The notes below the pieces were generated by a model, which was not told the DNA's origin, searched no databases, and saw nothing but the letters and a program-made list of their open reading frames with translations. From JAHJQZ01 sp963667595 (GTDB lineage: Bacteria > Pseudomonadota > Alphaproteobacteria > Rhizobiales > Devosiaceae), in contig CAXXWD010000009.1 of assembly GCA_963667595.2 (NCBI GenBank), positions 248,001-312,000 of the forward strand: DNA of 64,000 nt, given 5' to 3'. Shown here piece by piece: positions 8,687-16,236 of this stretch (position 1 is its first letter; each line of letters starts with the position of its first letter). The translations under genes were made by a program, and so were the position numbers.

Positions 8687-9568
8687 ATGGATCAGGTCAA
8701 CGGCGGAGCAGGTGACAATCTCCTTGAATTGATCGTTCGGCAGAAGCCGGATTTGCGAAAGTCAGACAAACGTGTCGCCGAAGTGGTGCTTGATCGCCCC
8801 GGCGAGGTGGTCGACATGACTCTGGCAACGCTGGCAAACGCCGCCGGGGTCAGCGAGCCTACGGTGATCCGCTTCTGTACGGCAATCGGTTGCGAGGGGT
8901 TTCGCGACATGCGGGTCAAACTGGCCCGGTCGCTGGCCTTTGCTCGCACGACGTCGCACACGGCGATTTCCAGTGATGATCCTCTCAACTCGATCGTCAC
9001 GAAGATTTTCGACTACAATCTGTCCAACCTGAACTGGGCGCGCAGCCATCTTGATGAAACCAAGGTGGCTGCGGCGGTCGACATTCTGGCGGGTGCCAAG
9101 CGCATAGAATTCTTCGGACTTGGCGCATCCGGCATCGTTGCCGCCGATGCGCAGCAGAAGTTTCCGCTGTTCGGTGTGCCCTGTGGTGCCAATTCTGACG
9201 CCCATCAGATGTTCATGACCGCGGAAATGCTCGGTGCCGGCGACGTGGCCGTCGGTATTTCCAATACCGGGCAAACCCGGGAAGTCGTGCGTGCTGTCGA
9301 AACCGCAAGAAGTCACGGTGCCAGAACCATCGGCATCACGGGAAGAGGCGGGGAGGGCCTGTTCCTGCAACATTGCGACGTGGGGTTGTTCGTGCAAACG
9401 CTCGAAAACACGAGTCTTTACACACCGACCGTGTCGAGGCTGTCGCATTTGGTGCTCATCGACATTCTGTCGACCGCAGTTAGCCTGCGGCGCGATAGCC
9501 GCCATCACAAGCGGCTTGCCAGCATGAAACTGGGCCTTGCTCACCTGCGCGCAGAAGCCGATCACTGA
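8687..9568 (+). CDS. RpiR/HexR-family transcriptional regulator (HTH + SIS)
   Basis: The 293-aa protein has an N-terminal HTH_6 domain at about 10-85, with recognition region LANAAGVSEPTVIRFC nearly identical to HexR-type regulators. A SIS sugar-phosphate-binding domain covers about 115-265 (FFGLGASGIVA; GISNTGQTREVV). HexR senses KDPG, the substrate of the aldolase encoded upstream, so this protein may sense that or an analogous intermediate. It lies between the enzyme operon and the transporter genes, and GTAG-type palindromes flank both sets, which supports local control. Family assignment is firm; the effector is inferred. Confidence 0.88.
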   Translation: MDQVNGGAGDNLLELIVRQKPDLRKSDKRVAEVVLDRPGEVVDMTLATLANAAGVSEPTVIRFCTAIGCEGFRDMRVKLARSLAFARTTSHTAISSDDPLNSIVTKIFDYNLSNLNWARSHLDETKVAAAVDILAGAKRIEFFGLGASGIVAADAQQKFPLFGVPCGANSDAHQMFMTAEMLGAGDVAVGISNTGQTREVVRAVETARSHGARTIGITGRGGEGLFLQHCDVGLFVQTLENTSLYTPTVSRLSHLVLIDILSTAVSLRRDSRHHKRLASMKLGLAHLRAEADH

Positions 9569-9629
9569 GGGATCCGAACCTCCCATCTGTAGTGTGGACG
9601 CACACGGAATCCGTCAACGAGTTCAAAAC

Positions 9630-9644
9630 GGTAGTAAAAATACC
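9630..9644. promoter_or_regulatory. HexR/RpiR-like operator candidate 3
   Basis: GGTAGTAAAAATACC is a palindrome with GGTA/TACC arms and an AT core, 146 bp upstream of the binding-protein start. The 12-mer AAAACGGTAGTA (9625-9636) recurs exactly inverted as TACTACCGTTTT at 9678-9689, giving a second, wider dyad. Confidence 0.55.
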
Positions 9645-9731
9645 AAAAATGCAGAACGAGCCGGATTCGTGCCTGATTACTACCGTTTTCCAAGCAAATT
9701 TCCCGATATCTGATTGACTTGGCGTCAAATC

Positions 9732-9746
9732 GGTATAAAAACTACC
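9732..9746. promoter_or_regulatory. HexR/RpiR-like operator candidate 4
   Basis: GGTATAAAAACTACC is close to the reverse complement of the site at 9630-9644, about 100 bp away. Together with the half-site dyad between them, this suggests cooperative or looped binding at the transporter promoter. It lies 43 bp before the ATG at 9790. Confidence 0.55.
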
Positions 9747-9789
9747 AACGAGCCTTATCGCTCCAAGCACAATCTTTGGGAGGTCCCAT

Positions 9790-10755
9790 ATGAATAAAAC
9801 TGCAATCGCTGCATTGGCGGTGTTGGCCTCATGCGGCTTCGCCACCTCAGCCTCCGCCGACGAATGCGTAATAGGCATTTCGATGAAGACCCTCGATGCG
9901 CCCTATTTCGCAGCGCAGGAAATCGCTGCACGCGAGAAGGCCGAGGCTCTTGGCTGCACCGCCATTTCTGCGGATGCCGGCAACGACCTCAACAAGCAGG
10001 TCGCCGATGTCGAAGACATGGTCTCGCAGGGCGTCGATTTCATCATCATCAACGTGCGCGACAGTCAGGGACTCGTTCCGGCGATCAACGCAGCATCGGC
10101 CGCGGGCGCGAAAGTGATCGCCATCGACTCGACGGTTGATTCTTCCGCCAACATTGTGACGCTGGTTCAGTCGTCCAACACCCAGAACGGCATGTTGGTT
10201 GGCCGCTGGCTCGCTGACAAGATGAAGGGCGTCGAACTGAAGATGGCGCTGCTTTCCGGCGCCCAGGGCAATGAAGCTGGCCGCGAACGCCGTCTTGGCC
10301 TGATTTCCGGTTTGGCTGAAGGTCAGCTGCAGGGCACCGGCGTCGCCGGTTTCCAGATCGTCGGTCAAGGTTGGGGCGACTGGGGCAACGAAGGTGGCCT
10401 CAATGCCATGGAAGACATCCTGACCGCGCATCCGGATATCAATGTCGTGCTCGGTGAGAATGACTCCATGCTGCTCGGTGCGCGCAATGCGTTGCTGGCT
10501 GCCGGTCTTGCCGACAAGGTGCTGCTGGTTGCGGCCGCGGACGGACAGAAGGAAGCGCTCGAACTGATCGCCCAGGGCGAATACGGTGCGACTGGCCTCA
10601 ACGACCCGGCCCTTGTGGCTTCGACTGCGGTCGAGATCGCCAAGAAGATCTACGATGGTGACGCCACGGTTTATGCGCCGGTGACCTACACGACGCCGGT
10701 TGCGATCACCAAGGAGAACGTTGCCCAGTACTACAATCCGGATGCAGTCTTCTGA
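9790..10755 (+). CDS. ribose-type sugar ABC transporter, periplasmic substrate-binding protein
   Basis: The 321-aa protein starts with a Sec signal peptide (about 1-23, ending ATSASA before DECVIG). It then shows the two-lobed Peripla_BP_4 fold of ribose/galactose binding proteins: SADAGNDLNKQ, DMVSQGVDFIIIN, AINAASAAGAKVIAIDS, and the late GENDSMLLGARNAL. It should capture a monosaccharide or polyol in the periplasm for the ATPase and permease that follow. A GGAGG ribosome site precedes ATG 9790. A strong stem-loop separates it from the ATPase gene. Confidence 0.92.
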   Translation: MNKTAIAALAVLASCGFATSASADECVIGISMKTLDAPYFAAQEIAAREKAEALGCTAISADAGNDLNKQVADVEDMVSQGVDFIIINVRDSQGLVPAINAASAAGAKVIAIDSTVDSSANIVTLVQSSNTQNGMLVGRWLADKMKGVELKMALLSGAQGNEAGRERRLGLISGLAEGQLQGTGVAGFQIVGQGWGDWGNEGGLNAMEDILTAHPDINVVLGENDSMLLGARNALLAAGLADKVLLVAAADGQKEALELIAQGEYGATGLNDPALVASTAVEIAKKIYDGDATVYAPVTYTTPVAITKENVAQYYNPDAVF

Positions 10756-10770
10756 TCCGGTTTCAAGAAC

Positions 10771-10794
10771 GGGCGGCGGATTCAACCGCCGCCC
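10771..10794 (+). terminator. intra-operon stem-loop after the binding-protein gene
   Basis: GGGCGGCGG (10771-10779) pairs perfectly with CCGCCGCCC (10786-10794) around a 6-nt loop. No T run follows, so it is more likely a 3' stabilising or partial attenuation hairpin than a full terminator. The ATPase start is 35 bp further on. Confidence 0.6.
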
Positions 10795-10829
10795 GATCCG
10801 TCCAGCAGGAGACGGAGGAGGGGAGTGAA

Positions 10830-12314
10830 GTGTCGGAAATCGTCAGACTATCCGGGATCGAAAAGCGCTTTGGTGGCGTGCATGCACTAAGCGGTGTGAA
10901 CTTCGACATGAGAAGCGGTGAAGTGCATTCTCTGGTCGGCGAAAACGGCGCTGGCAAGTCGACACTGATGCGTGTACTCGGCGGCGAGTTTCGGCCAACA
11001 GCGGGAACGGTGCTTGTCGACGGCAAGAAGACAGTTTTTGATCGACCGATAGATGCCATCGCCAAGGGCATTGCGGTCATTCACCAGGAAATGGCTCTTG
11101 CCGGAGACCTGACGGTCGCGGAAAACATTTTCATGGGCGATCTCGGCACCATCGTCAACTGGCGCGATCTCAATCGCAGGGCGCGCGAGCTGATTGCGGG
11201 TCTCGGATTCGATATCGCCCCGGAAGCTCAGATCAGTTCCCTTTCCGTCGCGCACCAGCAGGTTGTGGAAATCGCTAAGGCGCTTTCCAAGAACGCGCGG
11301 ATCATGGTGTTCGACGAGCCTACTTCGGTACTCTCGATGCAGGATGCGCAGCGCCTGCTCGGCATTATCGATGAGTTGCGCAAAAAAGACGTCGCCATCG
11401 TCTATATTTCGCATCGCCTCGACGAGGTCATGCGTATCTCGGACCGCATCACCGTCATGAAGGACGGCGCGAATGTGAAAACGGTCAATCGCGGTGAGCT
11501 CGACGTCGACGGTTTGATCCGTTTGATGGTGGGACGCCCGCTCGAGGACATGTTCGGAGAGGACGTCGAGCGTTCGATCGGAGAGGAAATCCTTAAAGTC
11601 GAGCATCTGACGCGCGGCGACGCAGTGCGCGATGTCAGCCTGTCGATCCGAGCCGGAGAAATCGTCGGCATTGGCGGTCTGGTCGGGGCCGGTCGCACGG
11701 AACTGATACGTCTCATCTTCGGTGCCGACCGCGCCGACAGTGGTCGGGTCATTCTGCAGGGCAAGGCTCTCAAGCTGCATCAACCCAAGGATGCCGTGGA
11801 TGCCGGCATCGCGCTTGCCCCTGAGAACCGCAAGGATCAAGGCGTGATCCTCAATATGTCGATCCGCATCAACACGACCATGGCTCGGATGAAGCCGGTG
11901 CTGGCACCATTGGGCATCATCAGGCAGGTGAAGGAACGCGAAACCGTTAAGTCTTTGTCCCAATCCCTGCGCATCAAGGCGCAAAGCGGCGAAGCGCCGG
12001 TGTCAAGCCTGTCCGGCGGCAATCAGCAGAAGGTCGTCTTGGCCAAGTGGTTTCATGCTGATGCCAATCTGATGATCTTTGACGAGCCGACACGCGGTGT
12101 CGATGTCGGGGCAAAGACGGAGATCTACGAACTCATCCGGCGCCTGGCGGCCCAAGGCAAGGCGATCCTTGTCGTTTCGTCCGAACACAACGAGCTGTTC
12201 GGTCTGTGCGACAGGGTGATGGTGATGCGCGAAGGCGCTGTGACCGGCGAACTTGCTCCCACCGACTTCAGCGAAGTCAATCTTTTGAAGCTGGCGATGA
12301 CTGCCGTCGCCTAG
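10830..12314 (+). CDS. ribose-type sugar ABC transporter ATPase (tandem ABC domains, RbsA/MglA-like)
   Basis: The 494-aa protein has two ABC domains in one chain. Domain 1 has Walker A GENGAGKST at 37-45, a diverged signature SVAHQQVVEIAKAL and Walker B IMVFDEPTS. Domain 2 has the usual degenerate loop GLVGAGRTE, signature LSGGNQQKVVLAKW and LMIFDEPTRGVD. This is the CUT2 (ribose/galactose/xylose) architecture and energises the permease encoded next. The start is GTG at 10830 behind a strong GGAGGAGGGG ribosome site. Confidence 0.93.
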   Translation: MSEIVRLSGIEKRFGGVHALSGVNFDMRSGEVHSLVGENGAGKSTLMRVLGGEFRPTAGTVLVDGKKTVFDRPIDAIAKGIAVIHQEMALAGDLTVAENIFMGDLGTIVNWRDLNRRARELIAGLGFDIAPEAQISSLSVAHQQVVEIAKALSKNARIMVFDEPTSVLSMQDAQRLLGIIDELRKKDVAIVYISHRLDEVMRISDRITVMKDGANVKTVNRGELDVDGLIRLMVGRPLEDMFGEDVERSIGEEILKVEHLTRGDAVRDVSLSIRAGEIVGIGGLVGAGRTELIRLIFGADRADSGRVILQGKALKLHQPKDAVDAGIALAPENRKDQGVILNMSIRINTTMARMKPVLAPLGIIRQVKERETVKSLSQSLRIKAQSGEAPVSSLSGGNQQKVVLAKWFHADANLMIFDEPTRGVDVGAKTEIYELIRRLAAQGKAILVVSSEHNELFGLCDRVMVMREGAVTGELAPTDFSEVNLLKLAMTAVA

Positions 12315-12331
12315 AAGAAGACATATCCAAA

Positions 12332-13300
12332 ATGACAAGCGAAAAAAAAGAAAATCCTCGTCTGTCGATTTCCTCCGTAATTCAGAACTTTGGCCCGGCG
12401 ATCATGCTGGTGGTGCTTCTGATTTTTGCGAGCGCGATGTCGGAGGTTTTCCTCACGCCGCGCAATCTGTGGAATGTGCTGCGGCAGGTTTCCGGTGTCG
12501 GGCTGATGTCGGCCGGCATGCTCTTCGTCGTCCTGACTGGTGGTATCGACCTTTCGGTCGGCTCAGTCGCCGCTCTGGGATCCGTTACCGTTGCCATCGT
12601 CATTCAGCAATTCGGACCAGGTGCGGCGATTGCGGCGGTGTTGGTCGTGGGGCTTGTCTGCGGCCTGATGTCAGGGCTTCTGATCGCCTATCTCAAGCTG
12701 CCGCCTTTCGTCACGACGCTGGCCGTCATGACCATTGCACGAGGTTCGGCGCTGATCTTTTCCAACGGCCAGCCCATTCGTATGGGCAAGGCGGGTGATA
12801 TCATCACCTCGTTCGGCGTGGGCAACTTCTTCGGTGTGCCCTATCCGGTGATGCTGCTGTTTGCAGCCTTCATCTTGTCAGGATTGGTTCTGACCTACAT
12901 GCGCTTCGGTCGCATGGTGAAGGCGGTCGGTTCCAATCCCGAGGCCGTGCGTTTGTCCGGCATCTCCACCTCGCGCTATATCGTGGCTGTATACGTGATC
13001 TCTGGAGTGTTGTCGGCGCTTGCCGGTGTTATTTCCTCCTCCCGCACCGGCATTGGTTCGGCCACGATCGCGTCTGGTGCTGAACTGGATGCCATCGCCG
13101 CTGTCGTAATCGGCGGCGCCAGTCTCGCCGGCGGTCGTGGCGGAGCCATCAACGCTTTCATCGGCGTGTTCATCCTCGGGGTGATTTCCAACCTGATGAA
13201 CCTGGCCAATGTTCCCGGTTACCATCAGCAGGTGTTCATGGGCATCATCATCATCATCGCCATGCTCCTGCAGTTCGGCACCTCGGTTCTCAAGCGTTAA
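12332..13300 (+). CDS. ribose-type sugar ABC transporter permease (RbsC-like)
   Basis: From ATG 12332, 17 bp after the ATPase stop, the product is 322 aa with about eight to ten hydrophobic segments. The BPD_transp_2 hallmarks are present: VLTGGIDLSVGSVAALGSV in the first third and the late GASLAGGRGGAINAFIGVF. It forms the membrane channel with the preceding ATPase, probably as a homodimer. The frame stays open further upstream, but that stretch lies inside the ATPase gene and is not transporter-like. Confidence 0.92.
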   Translation: MTSEKKENPRLSISSVIQNFGPAIMLVVLLIFASAMSEVFLTPRNLWNVLRQVSGVGLMSAGMLFVVLTGGIDLSVGSVAALGSVTVAIVIQQFGPGAAIAAVLVVGLVCGLMSGLLIAYLKLPPFVTTLAVMTIARGSALIFSNGQPIRMGKAGDIITSFGVGNFFGVPYPVMLLFAAFILSGLVLTYMRFGRMVKAVGSNPEAVRLSGISTSRYIVAVYVISGVLSALAGVISSSRTGIGSATIASGAELDAIAAVVIGGASLAGGRGGAINAFIGVFILGVISNLMNLANVPGYHQQVFMGIIIIIAMLLQFGTSVLKR

Positions 13301-13312
13301 GGCAAAGGGATC

Positions 13313-14080
13313 ATGTATACGGATATCTTCAAACTCGATGGGCGTCGCGCTCTGGTTTCCGGTGCTTCCAAGGGTATCGGGTTCGCCATCGCCGAGGCGC
13401 TGGCCGGTGCTGGCGCCAAAGTGATCCTGACCGATCTCGGCGACGATGTCGCCGCCTCGGCCGGAAAGCTGATCGACAAGGGATTTGCTGTGAGTTCGGC
13501 CGTCATGGACGTAACCGATCGCGATGCGGTTGAGGCCCTGGCCGAAAGGATCGAAGCCGAAGGCGGACTCGACATCCTCGTCAATAACGCAGGCATCGCC
13601 ATCTCCAACCAGCCGGCCGAATCCATGTCCGACGACGCCTGGGAAAAGGTGATCGACGTCAATCTGAACGGCGTCTTCTGGTGTTCGCGCGCCTTCGGCA
13701 AGCGCATGGTGGCGCGCGGCAAGGGGTCAATCGTCAATGTCGGTTCGATGTCGGGTTTTATCGTCAACCGGCCACAGGAACAGGCGAATTACAACGCCTC
13801 GAAGGCGGCGGTGCATCAACTGACCAAGTCGATGGCGACCGAGTGGGCAGCGCGCGGCGTGCGCGTCAACGCGGTGGCGCCGACCTATATCGAAACCGAG
13901 ATGAACAAATACGTCTACGACGATCCGGAGATGTACCGTCACTGGATCGGGGGCACGCCCATGGCGCGTATGGGCAAGCCAGAGGAAGTGGCCTCGGTGG
14001 TGGTATTTCTTGCCGGTGACGGGGCAAGCCTGATGACGGGTTCGATTGTTTTAGTGGATGGTGGTTATGTCTGTTGGTAA
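13313..14080 (+). CDS. short-chain dehydrogenase/reductase (polyol/sugar dehydrogenase)
   Basis: This classical 255-aa SDR has the cofactor loop GASKGIG (17-23), D41 after the second strand suggesting NAD preference, NNAG at 91-94, catalytic serine in VGSMSG, and Y160/K164 in YNASK. Similar proteins in sugar operons oxidise polyols or ketose hydroxyls, for example arabinitol, sorbitol or gluconate 5-position. It begins 12 bp after the permease and overlaps the next dehydrogenase gene, so it is probably the first or second oxidation of the imported compound. Confidence 0.87.
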   Translation: MYTDIFKLDGRRALVSGASKGIGFAIAEALAGAGAKVILTDLGDDVAASAGKLIDKGFAVSSAVMDVTDRDAVEALAERIEAEGGLDILVNNAGIAISNQPAESMSDDAWEKVIDVNLNGVFWCSRAFGKRMVARGKGSIVNVGSMSGFIVNRPQEQANYNASKAAVHQLTKSMATEWAARGVRVNAVAPTYIETEMNKYVYDDPEMYRHWIGGTPMARMGKPEEVASVVVFLAGDGASLMTGSIVLVDGGYVCW

Positions 14081-15146
14081 GGGTTTGAAAGGCGTCCGTT
14101 TCCCGGGACGCTACATTCAGGGCCCCGGCGCTCTCACGCAACTGGGGCCGGAAGCAGCGGCCTATGGAAAGCACGCCTACGTGCTGCTCGATGCCGGTGT
14201 TTACGACATATTCATCGATCGTATTGAGGCGGCGTTCCAGGGGCATGTCGACGCCAAGATCGATCGGTTCGGTGGCGAATGTACTCAGGATGCCATCGAT
14301 GCGGCCGGCAAGACGGCGACGGATATGGGCGCTGCTGTCATCATCGGCATGGGCGGCGGCAAAGCGCTGGATGCCGCCAAAGCGGCGGCCATCGATGCGA
14401 ACCTGCCGATGATCGTGTTTCCGACCATTGCGGCGTCCGATGCCCCGTGTTCGGCACTGTCCGTCATCTATCATGCCGACGGTGTCGTGGATCATGATCG
14501 CTTCCTCCCCCACAACCCCGACCTCGTCCTTGTCGATACCGAAATCATCTCCGCCGCGCCGCCGCGCTTCCTGGCTGCCGGAATCGGCGATGCGCTGGCG
14601 ACCTGGTACGAGGCCGAAAGCTGTGAGGAAAGCGGTGGGCTGAACTGTCTATTCCTTCCTGGCCTGCCGCTTGCTTTTGTCGTCGCACGCGCCAGTCGCG
14701 ACGTGATTTTCGAATATGGTGAAGCCGCCATGGCCGAGTGTAGGCAGAAGATTGCCGGACCGGCGATGGAACGCATCGTCGAGGCCAACATCCTGATGTC
14801 CGGTATTGGCTTCGAATCCGGTGGCGTGGCAACGGCGCATGCTGTCCATCACGGATTGACCAATCTCGATGAAACCCATCACGCCCTGCATGGCGAAAAA
14901 GTCGCCATCGGCATCCTGACAGGATTGGCGATGAAGGGACGAGATGAAGAATTCCAAAAGGTTCGCACGTTTCTGAAAGCCGTTGGCCTGCCGACCACTC
15001 TAGCGGATGTGGGCGTCAAGACGGTCACCGAGGAAAAGCTGCGGATCGTTGCCGAACGAGCCTGTCGTCCAGGCGAAATCATCCACAACGAGCCTTTTGC
15101 GGTGACGCCGGATATGGTTATCGCAGCGATGCGCAAGCTTGGGTGA
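14067..15146 (+). CDS. iron-containing / glycerol dehydrogenase-like alcohol dehydrogenase
   Basis: The protein is 359 aa from ATG 14067; ATG 14058 is an alternative start, and both overlap the SDR gene. The GldA fold is clear: GMGGGKALDAAKA around 94-106, TIAASDAPCSALSV at 120-133, and metal ligands D175 (GIGDAL), H258 (AHAVHHG) and H275 (HALHGEK), matching glycerol dehydrogenase zinc ligands. The family also contains enzymes acting on other diols and is structurally related to dehydroquinate synthase. With the shikimate-dehydrogenase-like protein in the same operon, a cyclic or hydroxyketone substrate is conceivable. No terminator with a T run follows. Confidence 0.85.
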   Translation: MSVGKGLKGVRFPGRYIQGPGALTQLGPEAAAYGKHAYVLLDAGVYDIFIDRIEAAFQGHVDAKIDRFGGECTQDAIDAAGKTATDMGAAVIIGMGGGKALDAAKAAAIDANLPMIVFPTIAASDAPCSALSVIYHADGVVDHDRFLPHNPDLVLVDTEIISAAPPRFLAAGIGDALATWYEAESCEESGGLNCLFLPGLPLAFVVARASRDVIFEYGEAAMAECRQKIAGPAMERIVEANILMSGIGFESGGVATAHAVHHGLTNLDETHHALHGEKVAIGILTGLAMKGRDEEFQKVRTFLKAVGLPTTLADVGVKTVTEEKLRIVAERACRPGEIIHNEPFAVTPDMVIAAMRKLG

Positions 15147-15825
15147 TGTTCGGCAGGCACTTTGTTCTTCGTGTCGCCCCGATGAGAAAATGAGGCGTAA
15201 CAAACAGGCGAACGCAACGACAACGCGTTTTGTCTCGAAGTTGCTGCCCATGGCGCCCGCTACCACATCACGTTGCGAGCCGGCATGTGCGGTGGCGCGC
15301 CCATCACCTCGGTCAACGCGACGATCACCGATGTCGCAATCTGCCACATTGACGATCGGTCCGTCGCCACGGCCGTGCATGACGGTATTTTCGCCAGACG
15401 CTCGTCGGTTGTTCGGCCGAAGTCATCGTCGAACGTACCGGCGAGCTGACCTTCTGAGGTGTGGTTGATCCGTCGTCGGCACCATTCGACGAGATGGTGA
15501 TGCATGGGGTCATCGTCACCGATCTCGGCCCGTCGGTCGTTTCGGGCAATGATGGCGTTGATACCTTTGCGCGCGCTGACCAGCACCGACCCGGTGGTCG
15601 GTGCAAATGTCAAACTCGTCGCGGTCGATGACGAGATTGTCGGCGAAACCACGATCGAAACAGGTGGGGCGGGCGGTTCGTCGAACAGATCGCGGCACTT
15701 TCCGCCGGAAAGTGACTCATGCACTCCCCCGAATTTCGGTGCGGCTGTTGGTTGTCCCATGTCGCTGAACTAGGATTCGCGGTGCGGGTTTCGCGATTCC
15801 CTTTTGCGATGGACAGGAGTGGGCA
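15147..15825. other. region without an intact gene; possible decayed coding sequence
   Basis: Plus-strand frames switch repeatedly and carry protein-like pieces that do not join. One begins with YHITLRAGMCGGAPITSV (about 15260), another contains APFDEMVMHGVIVTDLGPSV (about 15480), and one ends FVEQIAALSAGK plus stop (about 15675-15710). I cannot name the family. The pattern fits a gene broken by several small indels, but chance composition is possible. None of the complete frames here looks real. Confidence 0.35.
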
Positions 15826-16236
15826 ATGCCGGGCCGGGAGGGGCGATGGGTACGGGTCAAGGCGTTGACCAAGGCGGAAAAGGCGGAAATCGCCGCCGTT
15901 TGCGACAGGTTCGTGGCGGAAACGCTCAAGCCGCGCTTTCTGCCCGAGATCCGTCCGACCGCCTTCAACTATCCCGTCGATATCTTCGGCAAGTGGCGTG
16001 GCAGCAAATTCAGCTTCATCACGCGTTATCGCTCGGGCTTTGAGGACAATCGCGGCGAGGAGTTCGATGCGGCCTTCACGCGTCTCGATCATCTGGAAGA
16101 GGAGATTGCCGAAACCCGTTTCGACGTCATGTGGCATCGGCACACCGGCCAATGGTTCCGCCTGCACACGTCGGTCACGCTCGCTGAGGCGCTCCGCCTG
16201 ATCGAGACCGACGGATTGCTCCATCCCGTGATATGA
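15826..16236 (+). CDS. DUF3024-like small protein
   Basis: This 136-aa protein has the pattern KFSFITRYRSGFEDN, RFDVMWHRHTGQWFRLH and TLAEALRLIETDG, which resembles the DUF3024 family, whose members have no known activity. A preceding GGACAGGAG sequence supports ATG 15826. Its stop overlaps the start of the SWIM-domain gene by 4 bp (ATGA), so the two are co-translated and probably work together. Family call moderate, function unknown. Confidence 0.65.
   Translation: MPGREGRWVRVKALTKAEKAEIAAVCDRFVAETLKPRFLPEIRPTAFNYPVDIFGKWRGSKFSFITRYRSGFEDNRGEEFDAAFTRLDHLEEEIAETRFDVMWHRHTGQWFRLHTSVTLAEALRLIETDGLLHPVI

Noticed and set aside
10887..11984. 365-aa minus-strand frame
   Set aside because: Antisense to the tandem ABC ATPase; no motif.
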